Shown: positions 9,342 through 18,798 of the stretch, in pieces
Layout: every line of letters begins with the position of its first letter
Position numbering within the stretch: position 1 is the stretch's first letter
DNA from: JAPORK01 sp026710285
Lineage (GTDB): Bacteria; Pseudomonadota; Gammaproteobacteria; Pseudomonadales; Endozoicomonadaceae
Length of the DNA stretch: 64,000 nt
Reading direction: 5' to 3'
Assembly (NCBI GenBank): GCA_965201045.1
Contig: OZ241746.1
Location: 3,286,001 to 3,350,000 of the forward strand
Notes under the pieces: generated by a model
The model's input: only the letters and a program-made list of their open reading frames with translations
Told to the model about the DNA's origin: nothing
The model's database searches: none
Translations under genes and position numbers: made by a program

Positions 9342-9818
9342 ATGGAAAAATTTCCGATGACACCGGAAGGTGAAAAAACACTCCGGGATGAATTAAACTA
9401 CAGAAAAAATACTGAAAGACCACGTATTTCTAAAGCGATAGGAGAAGCGCGTGAACTGGGTGATTTAAAAGAAAACGCAGAATATCATTCTGCAAGAGAA
9501 GAGCAGGGATTCAATGAAGCCAGAATTCGTGATATTGAAGCTAAATTGAGTAATGCGCAGGTGATTGATGTTACTGCGCTCCACAGTTCAAAAAAAGTAA
9601 TTTTTGGTGTCACAGTTACACTCATTAATGTAGAAACTGACGAAACCGTACTGTATAAAATTGTAGGAGAAGATGAAGCCAATATTAAAGCAGGTAAAGT
9701 TTCTGTTACTTCACCTATTGCCCGCTCTCTTATAGGCAAAGAAGAAGGTGAAACCGTGTTTGTTAATACACCAAGTGGTCAGCTTGAGTTTGAAATAGAT
9801 CAGGTTCAATATATTTGA
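9342..9818 (+). CDS. greA: Transcript cleavage factor GreA
   Basis: GreA enters the RNA polymerase secondary channel and stimulates cleavage of backtracked transcripts. From the ATG at 9342 the product is 158 residues, exactly the usual length. It starts MEKFPMTPEGEKTLRDEL, with the N-terminal coiled coil carrying the acidic tip in EARELGDLKENAEYHSA, followed by the C-terminal FKBP-like domain ending EFEIDQVQYI. The ATG at 9303 is in frame but lacks family residues; GAGGAAAGG before 9342 decides the start. It follows carB by 60 bases and may be co-transcribed with it. Confidence 0.97.
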   Translation: MEKFPMTPEGEKTLRDELNYRKNTERPRISKAIGEARELGDLKENAEYHSAREEQGFNEARIRDIEAKLSNAQVIDVTALHSSKKVIFGVTVTLINVETDETVLYKIVGEDEANIKAGKVSVTSPIARSLIGKEEGETVFVNTPSGQLEFEIDQVQYI

Positions 9819-10270
9819 TCATCTATGTTTGCTGTTAGCTGGTTGTGGAGATTCATATTTTTTTTAATGATATAGGTTATTGCAGTGTAAACAAAAAAAC
9901 CACAAGCAGTACAGCAGAGGAATTATTTTACTAAGACAATTAAGCGTCTGTTCATGATCTTTTCACCGGTTATGAGTGTCGATAAAAAAACACAAATTTC
10001 CAGTTTCTTGTTGCGCAGTACCATCTGCGCACTCTGAAAAAACAGCTTTATTTTCTATCATACTCACTTTCTGCAAAAATTATCAACAGACGCTAAACAA
10101 CCAAGGATGTTTATTTAAATCAGTAAGTATTCAGACTTGCAAATCAAATTAAACCAAAAGTCATATGATGTATAATTCAGCAGATTTTAATCCAATAGCT
10201 GAAGTGGCTTTCCTTCATATGCCCATTTAAACGACTTTGTCATGAAGTTGATATTGTAAAGCCTTAAAGA
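9819..10270. other. Gene-free stretch with one hairpin
   Basis: About 450 bases between greA (plus) and the peptide genes (minus). The only structure I see is TGCGCAG (10012-10018) with CTGCGCA (10025-10031), a 7-bp stem with a 6-base loop and no clear U tract. It might act as a shared transcript end for the converging genes. Confidence 0.4.
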
Positions 10271-10501
10271 TCACTTACATACAACTGCCTCACTACCATT
10301 CTTATTTTTTCGTATAAATGCTTTACCAGTGCAGCAAGCATATTGCATGCTCTTAAATTGTTGAGGTGTTATCTTTTTGATTTTACTATAGCGGCTGGTA
10401 CCTCCTGCTACCTCTGTTTTCTTTAAACATCTGGCACCTGAGATATCTGAAATAACTAAGGCTAAAAATGCAGCTATTACGACTATTGCTATTTGTTTCA
10501 T
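10271..10501 (-). CDS. Small secreted cysteine-containing peptide, 76 residues
   Basis: Starting from ATG at 10501, the product opens with a strong signal peptide (MKQIAIVVIAAFLALVIS) and a probable cleavage around ISGA. The mature part of about 53 residues is basic and has four cysteines: one right after the signal, a CC pair and one next to the C-terminus. GGGGAG lies nine bases before the ATG, within the end of the preceding gene, so initiation looks real and coupled. The gene begins four bases after the stop of 10506-10754. No family is recognised. Two disulfides are likely if it is exported. Role unknown: possibly a toxin-like or host-directed peptide. Confidence 0.65.
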   Translation of the reverse strand: MKQIAIVVIAAFLALVISDISGARCLKKTEVAGGTSRYSKIKKITPQQFKSMQYACCTGKAFIRKNKNGSEAVVCK

Positions 10502-10505
10502 CAGT

Positions 10506-10754
10506 TTATTCTCCCCATTCTGGTCCACAACTCCACGTCCACCCATTAAAGTGATAACCATTACAGCAAAAAAGATAGCATGAATCGGTTCCTTTAGTGG
10601 CTGTGCCACATTGAACACCATCTGACCAACAAACATGATCTCTGTCTTTTTTTATCTGTGAAGATATCTGGTTTTTTGATAGTGAAAAATAGTTAGTTGA
10701 AAAAGAAAGACCTGGATTTAACAGAAAAAAAACGCATAAAATAACTTTTTTCAT
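10506..10754 (-). CDS. Small secreted Cys-rich peptide, 82 residues
   Basis: The start at 10754 gives MKKVILCVFFLLNPGLSFST, a signal peptide; a longer in-frame start upstream would bury it. The mature region has six cysteines in the order C-x6-C-x9-C-x3-CC-x11-C, with Trp and Gly at the end (WTWSCGPEWGE). This looks like a disulfide-stabilised miniprotein. I know no matching family, and the spacing is not that of the big defensins or macins I compared it with from memory. It is the first gene of a two-gene unit with 10271-10501. A weak GTGAG ribosome site precedes the start. Confidence 0.65.
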   Translation of the reverse strand: MKKVILCVFFLLNPGLSFSTNYFSLSKNQISSQIKKDRDHVCWSDGVQCGTATKGTDSCYLFCCNGYHFNGWTWSCGPEWGE

Positions 10755-11212
10755 TGGGTTAATACTCACAAGGCTTAAATTAATTTTGGTAATGCATAAT
10801 AAGAAAAACGATCTTATTTTTAAGTTCAAGAAAGTTTGATAATAAAAGCATCAGAAGTGTTTTTAAAACCAGAAAGTTAGTTTCATTGTGCGAGTTTTAG
10901 ATATTACCGAAATTCAAAGAATAGCATAACACAGAAAAGTTTTCATAATTATTGTTTTTTTATATTTTTATTCTCAGAGAGCATAGACTCTGTTCACTCA
11001 TAAAGAAAGATAAGTTTTGTCAGATAATATTAGCGTTTAAATTTAATGAGAAACACGTCATTGACCGTGAGTGTTGGGGCTTCGACAAGCTCAGCCTGCG
11101 GTATGCATCCAGAGAAGGCAGGGAATGGTATGCGTTCCGCAAAGGCAGGTAATGGTGCGCATTCCGGGAAGACTGGCAATGACATCACCACAACGCAGAA
11201 GGTTTATGCATG
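10755..11212. other. Gene-free stretch with dispersed-repeat pieces
   Basis: About 450 bases upstream of the peptide genes; their promoter should lie at the start of it. Bases 11068-11165 carry the dispersed 'cttcgacaagctcagc' motif and 'gcattccggga' pieces also found near 17900-18090, 31555 and 62220-62280. A 66-codon frame here is an artefact of the repeat. Confidence 0.5.
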
Positions 11213-12427
11213 TTATTTGAGTTGATTAAATTTAGTCTGCCACTGTGCATACCATTCAGGTAACTGTTTTTTTGGCATGGCTTTGGCAATAAAAAACCCT
11301 TGTCCCATATCACATCCAAGTGATTGTAACAACTTCCACTCACCCGCTGTCTCTACACCTTCAGCCACTGTCTTCAGATTTAACTGTTTGGCAAGATTAA
11401 TGCTTGATTCAATAATCGCTCTGTTTTTGTCGTTTTCTCCTGCATCCTTTACAAAGGACTGATCAATTTTCAGTTCGGAAAAAGGAATACGACCCAGTTG
11501 TTGAAAGCTTGAATAGCCGGTTCCAAAATCATCAATAGAGAGTAAAAATCCGCGCAGCTTCAGGCGGGCAATAATTTCCAGGCTAAGCGCAATATTTTGC
11601 ATAATAATGCTTTCAGTGATTTCCAGAACGATGTTTTTAGTCGGTACTTTGTAGTGATTAACAATTTCGCTTAGTTTTTCAGGAAGGCTTTTGTCGTTTA
11701 GCATGGCAGGAGATAAGTTGACTGAAACTGCAATATTTTCACCCGCTTTTAACCATGTTTGTATATCGGTTGCTAAAATGTGTAACTGCTGCCAGGTCAG
11801 TTCATGAATACGTTGTGCCTGTTCCAGGAGAGGGATAAATCGTCCCGGAGAGATAATACCCTGCTGAGGGTGTTCCCAGCGGGCAAGTGCTTCCACTGCG
11901 TGCCAGCTTCCGTCAGCTAGATTCACTTTTGGCTGATACCATACTTTAAATTCCTGGTTATTAAGTGCATTTATCGTATCATCCAGGCTGATTTCATTGG
12001 CGAATGTATCAGGGTTGCGTATGCGTTGTTTGCTTTGGTAAACGTCCAGTAGTTTTTTTATTTTATCCTGATTCATTGGTTTTTGTATATGACCCAAAAC
12101 AAATAAACCATGCTGTTCTACCAGTTCTTCCACGGTACGAATTAAGCTCATATCCATACCACTGGCAACAGCAACGGCACTGCATAATTTTTTTTCTGCA
12201 AGGTGGCGCATAAATTCAACACCATCCATGCCAGGCATATCAAGGTCGGTGATAGTAATATCTACAGGCTGGTCATGGTCGATTAATTTTTTTATGGCGT
12301 CGTGTCCGTTTTCTGCACCAAGAACAAACGAACTCCCCATCGCTTCAAGCATTTTTATTGCCATTGTCCTTTGAAAAGCATTATCTTCAACGACAATAAA
12401 GCTTAAATTATGTGCGTCCCTGCTCAT
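11213..12427 (-). CDS. REC-EAL response regulator, cyclic-di-GMP phosphodiesterase
   Basis: The 404-residue protein has an N-terminal receiver domain (about 8-125) with acidic pocket VVEDN and phospho-acceptor Asp61 in TDLDMPGMDG. The C-terminal EAL domain (about 155-395) should hydrolyse cyclic di-GMP to pGpG. The EAL signature EALAR and the downstream metal and substrate motifs NLSPAM, LEITES, IDDFGTGYSS, LKIDQSFV, AEGVET and the Gln of GQGFF are all present, so the enzyme is probably active. Architecture and length match Pseudomonas RocR. No histidine kinase gene is adjacent. AAGG lies before the ATG. Confidence 0.93.
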   Translation of the reverse strand: MSRDAHNLSFIVVEDNAFQRTMAIKMLEAMGSSFVLGAENGHDAIKKLIDHDQPVDITITDLDMPGMDGVEFMRHLAEKKLCSAVAVASGMDMSLIRTVEELVEQHGLFVLGHIQKPMNQDKIKKLLDVYQSKQRIRNPDTFANEISLDDTINALNNQEFKVWYQPKVNLADGSWHAVEALARWEHPQQGIISPGRFIPLLEQAQRIHELTWQQLHILATDIQTWLKAGENIAVSVNLSPAMLNDKSLPEKLSEIVNHYKVPTKNIVLEITESIIMQNIALSLEIIARLKLRGFLLSIDDFGTGYSSFQQLGRIPFSELKIDQSFVKDAGENDKNRAIIESSINLAKQLNLKTVAEGVETAGEWKLLQSLGCDMGQGFFIAKAMPKKQLPEWYAQWQTKFNQLK

Positions 12428-12547
12428 ACAGTTACCTTTTATAAGTGATTAATATTATTATCTGTTCATTAATACTTTGCTCAAATACGCACAGGAGAAC
12501 CACACTTTCATTCCTGTAAAGTAAGGTATACATTAACTGTAATGCAC

Positions 12548-12568
12548 CAGATGACAGATTGTCATCTG
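12548..12568. terminator. Hairpin between tldD and the REC-EAL gene
   Basis: CAGATGACA (12548-12556), loop GAT, TGTCATCTG (12560-12568) form a perfect 9-bp stem 40 bases beyond the tldD stop on the minus strand. The following U tract is weak. It is a likely transcript end or pause for tldD. Confidence 0.45.
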
Positions 12569-12608
12569 AATGATGTTATTTCAAACAATATCGTGCACAG
12601 CTATTTTT

Positions 12609-14051
12609 TTACAGAGTTGTACCACCCACGGTCAGTTCATCAATTTTTAGTGTTGGCTGTCCCACACCCACGGGTACGGACTGACCGTTTTTACCACAGG
12701 TACCCACACCCGGATCGAAGGTCAAATCATTGCCCACCATGGATACTTTTGTCATTGCTTCAGGTCCGTTACCTATAAGCGTTGCTCCTTTAACTGGCAT
12801 TGTTTTTTTACCTCTTTCAATCAGATAAGCTTCGCTGGCAGAGAAGACAAATTTCCCTGAGGTAATATCCACCTGACCGCCGCCCATATTGGCCACATAG
12901 AGACCTTTGTCAACCGAGGCAATAATTTCTTCAGGGTGGTGTTCGCCGGGTAGCATATAGGTATTGGTCATTCGGGGCATGGGAATGTGTGCATAAGATT
13001 CACGGCGACCATTGCCGGTTGGCGTAACCCCCATCAGCTTTGCGTTCATTTTATCCTGCATATAATTTTTTAGAATACCGTTTTCTATCAGCACATTGTA
13101 CCCGGAAGGCGTACCTTCATCATCGATATTAAGTGATCCGCGGCGTTTGGCGATGGTACCATCGTCAACAATAGTACACAGCGCTGATGTAACCCGTTCA
13201 CCGGTGCGACCTGAATAGTAAGAGCTGCCTTTGCGATTAAAATCACCTTCCAGACCATGCCCCACCGCTTCATGAAGAAGCACACCGTTCCAGCCAGATC
13301 CCAGCACAACCGGCATCGTACCGGCTGGTGCAGGCACTGACTGCAGGCTAACCTGTGCCATTCTCACCGCTTCTTCTGCAATACTTTTCCAGTGTTCATT
13401 GTTGAGTAAAAATTGGTAATCACCACGGCAACCGGTACCAAAACTGCCCTGCTCACGCCGTCCGTTTTCTTCAACAATGACACTGATACTAAAATGGATG
13501 AGCGGACGAATATCAGCTGCCAGTGTGCCTTTGCTGTCAGTGACTAAAATGGTTTCATGATTGCCTGACAGGCTGACAGTAACACGTTTAATCCGTGCAT
13601 CAAGGCTGCGGGTATACTGGTCTGCCTGTTGTAAGAAAGTTATTTTATCAGCCTGTGCAAGTGTACCGATTGGATTAGTCTGATTATAGAGTGTGACCGG
13701 ATGGCTGCGCTTCCATGCCTGTACTTCATTTTGCTGTCCTGCCAGTGCAATACTGCGTGAAGCCGAGGCTGCATTTTTCAGTGCCGGTAGGCGGATATCA
13801 TTGGCATAGGCAAACCCGGTTTTATCACCAGATACAGAACGCACACCAACGCCTTTATCAGCAGAAAAACTACCGCTTTTTACAATGCTGTCCTCAAGCA
13901 ACCATGACTCTGACTGGCAGCTCTGGAAATAGAGTTCAGCCACATCAATGTTATTACCTAGCATGCTGTGCATGATTTCTGCAAGATGCTCTTCTTCCAG
14001 CTCCGCCGGGTAAAGCAGTTGTGTTTTTGCCAGCTCAAATGTATCAGACAT
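12609..14051 (-). CDS. tldD: Metalloprotease TldD
   Basis: TldD works with TldE (PmbA) in trimming small peptides, as known for microcin B17 maturation and CcdA degradation in E. coli. The 480 residues align along the whole family length. Clear features are ESWLLEDSIVKSGSF, the zinc-binding HEAVGHGLEGDFNRKG, the RRGSLNIDDEGTPSGYN segment and the C-terminal SMVGNDL with CGKNGQSVPVGVGQPT. All metal-binding residues of HExxxH type are present. The partner gene pmbA is not in this window. Weak AGAGA ribosome site before the ATG at 14051. Confidence 0.96.
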   Translation of the reverse strand: MSDTFELAKTQLLYPAELEEEHLAEIMHSMLGNNIDVAELYFQSCQSESWLLEDSIVKSGSFSADKGVGVRSVSGDKTGFAYANDIRLPALKNAASASRSIALAGQQNEVQAWKRSHPVTLYNQTNPIGTLAQADKITFLQQADQYTRSLDARIKRVTVSLSGNHETILVTDSKGTLAADIRPLIHFSISVIVEENGRREQGSFGTGCRGDYQFLLNNEHWKSIAEEAVRMAQVSLQSVPAPAGTMPVVLGSGWNGVLLHEAVGHGLEGDFNRKGSSYYSGRTGERVTSALCTIVDDGTIAKRRGSLNIDDEGTPSGYNVLIENGILKNYMQDKMNAKLMGVTPTGNGRRESYAHIPMPRMTNTYMLPGEHHPEEIIASVDKGLYVANMGGGQVDITSGKFVFSASEAYLIERGKKTMPVKGATLIGNGPEAMTKVSMVGNDLTFDPGVGTCGKNGQSVPVGVGQPTLKIDELTVGGTTL

Positions 14052-14179
14052 ATAAATGTAATCTCTTTTTAATCAAACTATTTGGTGTAACCTGTGGTAA
14101 GTAAACCGCATTTGATCATTAAATTTAAGTAAAAAATACGTTCTTTTATCATATCAATATTTTATTGCAATCGGATAGC

Positions 14180-14219
14180 AAAAAACCGACAAGATGAAAG
14201 CATACTTTCATCCTGCTGG
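14180..14219 (-). terminator. Rho-independent terminator of acnB
   Basis: On the minus strand, 14 bases after the acnB stop, a 15-bp stem with one mismatch and two or three G-U pairs (arms 14205-14219 and 14186-14200, four-base loop) is followed by TTTTTT (14180-14185). This is a textbook intrinsic terminator. Confidence 0.85.
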
Positions 14220-14232
14220 TTGTGGATGCATA

Positions 14233-16806
14233 TTAAGAAGCGCGGGCAATAATATTATCTGCTGCTTTTTTGAATGAGGTCATCTTATCAAAGTTCATAT
14301 AGCGATAGATATCAGCAGACATACTGTCAATTTTTTTTGCGTATGCCATATACTCTTCAGACGTAGGGATTTTTCCCATAATAGCACCCACTGCGGCAAC
14401 CTCAGCTGAACACAGATAGACATTAGCACCATTGCCCAGACGATTAGGAAAATTGCGGGTGGATGTGGACAGAACCGTTGCACCATCATTCACTCGTGCC
14501 TGATTTCCCATGCACAGGGAACACCCCGGAATCTCCGTGCGCACACCGTTACGACCAAAGATATTATAATAGCCTTCTTCCACCAGTTGCATTTTATCCA
14601 TTTTTGTCGGTGGAGCCATCCAGAAACGGGTTTCAAGCGGATGTTTGTTATCTTCCAGTAGTTTTCCGGCAGCACGGAAATGACCAATATTGGTCATGCA
14701 GGAGCCTAAGAAAACTTCATCAATTTTATCCCCGGCCACTTCAGAAAGTGTTCTGGCATCATCGGGATCGTTGGGAGCACAAAGAATGGGTTGATTAATT
14801 TCACTCATATCAATATTAATAACTTCACAATATTCGGCATCATCATCAGCACGCATTAGTTGTGGATTTTCCAACCATGCTTCCATTTTAGCCGCTCTGC
14901 GTTCCAGTGTACGTTCATCACCATAACCTTCATGGATCATCCAGCGCAGTAAAGTAATGTTAGATCGGAGATATTCGCTGATGGAAGCCTCAGATAACTT
15001 AATGGTACATCCTGCGCAGGAACGCTCTGCTGAGGCATCAGAAAGTTCAAAAGCCTGTTCAACAGTTAAGTTCTCCAGCCCTTCGATTTCCAGAATCCGA
15101 CCAGAAAAAACATTTTTTTTGCCTTTTTTGGCCACCGTAAGTAAGCCCTGCTTAATGGCATAATAGGGGATAGCATGGACCAGATCACGCAGCGTGATGC
15201 CCGGCTGCATCTTACCGGTAAAACGCACCAGTACTGACTCTGGCATATCAAGGGGCATAATGCCCGTTGCCGCAGCAAAGGCGACCAGCCCTGAACCTGC
15301 CGGAAAAGAGATACCCATTGGGAAACGGGTATGCGAATCGCCGCCTGTTCCCACGGTGTCTGGCAATAGCATGCGGTTCAGCCAGCTGTGAATAATACCA
15401 TCACCCGGACGTAACGAGACACCGCCCCGGTTCATGATAAAATCTGGTAACGAATGGTGAGTATCGATATCTACCGGTTTAGGGTAAGCTGCGGTATGAC
15501 AAAAAGATTGTAACACCAGATCAGCGGAAAAGCCGAGGCAGGCTAAATCTTTTAGCTCATCACGTGTCATCGGTCCGGTGGTATCCTGAGAGCCCACGGT
15601 AGTCATCACTGGTTCACAGTACTGACCCGCCCGTATACCTTTAACGCCGCAAGCCTGACCCACCATCTTTTGAGCCAGCGTATAGCCTTTATGGTTATCC
15701 GCCACCTGGTAGGGTGAACGAAAAGCATCCGAGGGAGGCAGTTTCAATGCTTCACGTGCTTTGTTAGTAAGCCCTCTGCCAATAATTAAGGGAATACGTC
15801 CTCCTGCCCGGACCTCATCAAGCAGCACTTCGTTTTTTAAGGTGAAAGTGGTGATTGTTTTACCGCTATGATGATCAACAATTTTCCCCTCATAGGGTTT
15901 AATATCAATAACATCACCGGTATTAAGTGGGTCAACTTCACATTCAAACACCAGTGCACCGGCATCTTCCATGGTATTGAAAAAAATAGGGGCGACTTTA
16001 CCACCGATACAGATTCCGCCACCGCGTTTATTAGGGACACCGGGCAGGTCGCGACCGGTCCACCATAAAACTGAGTTAGTGGCTGATTTGCGTGAAGAAC
16101 CGGTTCCCATGACATCACCTACAATCGCTACCGGATAACCCTTCTCTTTTAATGTCTTAATGGTTTCCAGCGGATTGGTCAGCCCTTCTCTGGGCATTTT
16201 ATACATTGATAAGGCGTGCAGCGGAATATCCGGGCGACTCCAGGCATCCGGTGCAGGGGAGAGGTCATCGGTATTGGTTTCCCCCGGTACCTTGAAGACG
16301 GTAACTGTTAACGCTTCAGGGACAGCCGGGTGTGCAAGAAACCACTCGGCATTAGCCCAGGCGTGCAAAACCTCCATGGCGTGTGAATTACCGGCTTCAG
16401 CACGTTCCTGCACATCATGAAAAGCTTCAAAAATCAGCAAGGTTTTTTTCAGCTCGGTTGCTGCCAGTGGTGCCAATTGATCGTTGTCAAGTAATTGTAC
16501 CAGGGTAGAAATATTATATCCTCCCTGCATCATACCCAGTAGCTTAATAGCTTTTTCTTTAGTGATAAGAGGAGAGGTGGTCTCATCTTTAATTATAGCG
16601 GTTAAAAATCCTGCTTTTACATAAGCCGCTTCATCAACCCCCGGTGGAATACGATTTTCCAGCAAGTCTATCAGTAAGGCTTCCTGCCCTGCCGCTGGTG
16701 ATTTAAGTAGTTCTGTCAGTGACTGAACTTGTTCTGCATTCAAAGGGTTAGGTGGAATACCCAGTTTAGCTCTTTCATTAACGTGTTCCTGATAATCTTT
16801 CAGCAT
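14233..16806 (-). CDS. acnB: Aconitate hydratase B
   Basis: AcnB interconverts citrate and isocitrate in the TCA cycle through a [4Fe-4S] cluster. The product is 857 residues with the AcnB-specific order: N-terminal HEAT-like domain, swivelling domain (ETNTDDLSPAPDAWSRPD), then the catalytic domains. Cluster cysteines are visible in GSCMTNIGHFRAAG and PGCSLCMGNQAR. Substrate-loop motifs SQDTTGPMTRDEL and GGDSHTRFP are intact. The ATG at 16806 is chosen because AAGGAAC precedes it and MLKDYQEHVNERA matches the family start; nine residues upstream are unlikely. A strong terminator follows. Confidence 0.97.
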   Translation of the reverse strand: MLKDYQEHVNERAKLGIPPNPLNAEQVQSLTELLKSPAAGQEALLIDLLENRIPPGVDEAAYVKAGFLTAIIKDETTSPLITKEKAIKLLGMMQGGYNISTLVQLLDNDQLAPLAATELKKTLLIFEAFHDVQERAEAGNSHAMEVLHAWANAEWFLAHPAVPEALTVTVFKVPGETNTDDLSPAPDAWSRPDIPLHALSMYKMPREGLTNPLETIKTLKEKGYPVAIVGDVMGTGSSRKSATNSVLWWTGRDLPGVPNKRGGGICIGGKVAPIFFNTMEDAGALVFECEVDPLNTGDVIDIKPYEGKIVDHHSGKTITTFTLKNEVLLDEVRAGGRIPLIIGRGLTNKAREALKLPPSDAFRSPYQVADNHKGYTLAQKMVGQACGVKGIRAGQYCEPVMTTVGSQDTTGPMTRDELKDLACLGFSADLVLQSFCHTAAYPKPVDIDTHHSLPDFIMNRGGVSLRPGDGIIHSWLNRMLLPDTVGTGGDSHTRFPMGISFPAGSGLVAFAAATGIMPLDMPESVLVRFTGKMQPGITLRDLVHAIPYYAIKQGLLTVAKKGKKNVFSGRILEIEGLENLTVEQAFELSDASAERSCAGCTIKLSEASISEYLRSNITLLRWMIHEGYGDERTLERRAAKMEAWLENPQLMRADDDAEYCEVINIDMSEINQPILCAPNDPDDARTLSEVAGDKIDEVFLGSCMTNIGHFRAAGKLLEDNKHPLETRFWMAPPTKMDKMQLVEEGYYNIFGRNGVRTEIPGCSLCMGNQARVNDGATVLSTSTRNFPNRLGNGANVYLCSAEVAAVGAIMGKIPTSEEYMAYAKKIDSMSADIYRYMNFDKMTSFKKAADNIIARAS

Positions 16807-17009
16807 GGTCTGTTCCTTATTGTATTGAAGCAATTGTTTGTTGTAAGGCGGGAACTAAGTCAGATGCCGGAAAGTCTCTAATGATAAGACTATAGAGGCT
16901 GACCAGACCAGCCATAATATTAATTTATATTTAACTTTTGCCTGCGAGCATTATAAACTATTGGTTCTATTAAGTTAAGTTAATATAAATGATTTTCGGG
17001 AAATTAAGT

Positions 17010-17654
17010 ATGGCAGATGTGGTAAAAAAATTTGCAAATTATGATGATATTTTATTATGCAAGACACCGATTGTGTGGATTGAGAAAGCACTTTCCCACA
17101 TCGACATATTGTTAACCGACCATGCAAACTGTGAAAAAAAAGCAGCTGCGACAGCGATGAATCTGTTGTTTCGTTATACTCATAATATTCAACTACAACA
17201 CAAAATGTCACGTCTGGCAAGGGAAGAATTACGCCATTTTGAACAGGTGCTGCACTTAATGCAAAAACGTAATATTGACTATGTTCCGCTGAGTGCATCC
17301 GGCTATGCAGAAAAATTGCGTAAACCGGTGCGCACTTCAGAACCTGGAAGATTAATGGATACGCTTATTGCAGGCGCCTTTATTGAAGCACGTTCCTGTG
17401 AGCGCTTTGCAGCGCTGGTACCTTACCTAGCACCAATTGATGAAGAACTGGCGCGTTATTACCAAAGGTTATGTAAATCAGAAGCCCGCCATTTTCATGA
17501 TTATTTTGCTTTAGCACTGACAACAGGTTTAGAAGAAGAAGTATATGAACGCATTATATTATTTGCAAATACTGAAAAAGAGGCAGTGCTTGCAGAAGAT
17601 CAGCAATTTCGTTTTCACAGCGGTATCCCTGCTGAATATAGTAGTCTTTGCTGA
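17010..17654 (+). CDS. miaE: tRNA 2-methylthio-N6-isopentenyl-adenosine-37 hydroxylase
   Basis: MiaE is a diiron monooxygenase that hydroxylates the isopentenyl group of ms2i6A37 in tRNAs reading U-starting codons. The four-helix diiron motifs are present: EELRHFEQV, IEARSCERF and SEARHFHDY, plus TAMNLLFRY for the first helix. The start at 17010 gives MADVVKKFAN with GGGAA seven bases upstream; an ATG at 16989 is in frame but has no ribosome site. About 214 residues, normal for the family. It diverges from acnB. Its partner genes miaA and miaB are not in this window. Confidence 0.9.
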   Translation: MADVVKKFANYDDILLCKTPIVWIEKALSHIDILLTDHANCEKKAAATAMNLLFRYTHNIQLQHKMSRLAREELRHFEQVLHLMQKRNIDYVPLSASGYAEKLRKPVRTSEPGRLMDTLIAGAFIEARSCERFAALVPYLAPIDEELARYYQRLCKSEARHFHDYFALALTTGLEEEVYERIILFANTEKEAVLAEDQQFRFHSGIPAEYSSLC

Positions 17655-17689
17655 GTCTGCCGTTATTTCCCGTTTTCCAACGAGTCATT

Positions 17690-17930
17690 CCCGGTTTCTC
17701 TGAAGTCATTCCTGCGGAGGCGGGAATCCGTGCGCCTTGCAAGTGCGTAAAATCTTGCGACCTGAAAGCATCAGCAGTTTAAAAGCAAGGATTTTTATTA
17801 TTCATCCAAAAACTTCGAACCAGAATTTGTGTATAAAAGACAGCGCCTGAACGAATTCGAAGGCAAACTGCCATACAAAACCATAACTATTCCTGAACTT
17901 GTCTAAATTATTTTGTGCGCATTCCTTACT
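17690..17930. repeat. Dispersed repeats downstream of miaE
   Basis: Bases 17690-17835 are a reverse-orientation copy of the composite repeat, with the palindrome CATTCCTGCGGAGGCGGGAATCC. Bases 17836-17930 (aattcgaaggcaaactgcc, aaaaccataactattcctg) match, in reverse, a second repeat at 34079-34155. Neither contains a gene. Confidence 0.6.
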
Positions 17931-18197
17931 CACAGATTTATCTTCTGCTGAATATACGAGTCTTTAATGAACGCACCTTGGGTTGAGTCACTTTTTGTTG
18001 AGGTGATCCGCGATTAACCCTGCGCTTTAATGAATACACCGTGGGTTGAGCTTGTCGAAGCTCGGCTGCTTTTATCCTCCAGGAGGCTTCGACAAGCTCA
18101 GCTCACGGTTTTATATGAGAAATGCTGGTATATTCATTAGCAGGCAACCTGCCCAACCAAAAAAATAAAAGCCTAAAAAAATATGACTAAGAGACAG
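17931..18197. mobile_element. Tn5-like MITE (family A), left-truncated copy abutting leuD
   Basis: The right end reads ATATGACTAAGAGACAG, ending at 18197. It matches the right end of the complete family-A element at 62129-62365, as do the inner pieces (ctgaatata, gcaggcaacctgcc and the ttcgacaagctcagc arms). The left CTGTCTC end is missing. The element stops one base from the leuD stop codon (18199-18201). Confidence 0.7.
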
Positions 18198-18198
18198 G

Positions 18199-18798
18199 TC
18201 ATTGCCACGGTCTTGCCGATGCAAGCTGTTGTTCAAACCGGGCAATTTTATCACTGAACTTCTCTGTTACACCAATAAAGTCTAATCCTGAAAGCAGACG
18301 CTGCTTTATATCCGGACGAATATCAAAGTGGATATCAGCAAATTGTTCGCTGGTTAACAGCTGATTTTCTAAGTCCACAGTAATCTGAATATTCTGTTCA
18401 CTTTTATTCAAAGAAAATAATTGCTCCAGTGTATTATCAGGTAGTGTAATAACCAGTATCTGATTATTTATGCAGTTAGTAAAAAAAATATCAGCAAAGC
18501 TGCCGGCTAGAATTACCTTAAAACCATATTGCTTTAATGCCCATGGTGCATGTTCCCGTGATGAACCACAACCAAAATTATTACGGGTTAACAGTACAGA
18601 AGCCCCTTGGTAACGTGGATAATTTAACACAAATTCAGGGTTAGGTTGTCCGTTTTCCAGATAGCGCCAGTCGTAAAACAGTGCTTTATCGAAACCTTCA
18701 CGGCTAATTGAGGTAAGAAACTGCTTTGGAATAATCTGGTCGGTATCCACATTATTTTTATCTAATGGTGCCAATAAACCACGATGGAAAATATTCAC
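18199..18798 (-). CDS. leuD: 3-isopropylmalate dehydratase small subunit
   Basis: LeuD is the swivelling subunit that, with LeuC, isomerises 2- to 3-isopropylmalate in leucine synthesis. 199 residues, full length. Family motifs are PLDKNNVDTDQIIPKQFL, NFGCGSSREHAPWALKQYGF and FADIFFTNCINNQ. Translation starts at GTG (18798-18796), which overlaps the leuC TAG by one base and has GGAGAGG just upstream. A truncated Tn5-like element ends one base beyond the stop, so the natural terminator of the operon has probably been displaced. Confidence 0.97.
   Translation of the reverse strand: MNIFHRGLLAPLDKNNVDTDQIIPKQFLTSISREGFDKALFYDWRYLENGQPNPEFVLNYPRYQGASVLLTRNNFGCGSSREHAPWALKQYGFKVILAGSFADIFFTNCINNQILVITLPDNTLEQLFSLNKSEQNIQITVDLENQLLTSEQFADIHFDIRPDIKQRLLSGLDFIGVTEKFSDKIARFEQQLASARPWQ

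Noticed and set aside
10952..11152. 66-codon plus-strand frame
   Set aside because: It runs into the dispersed ttcgacaagctcagc repeat, has no ribosome site and no family signal.
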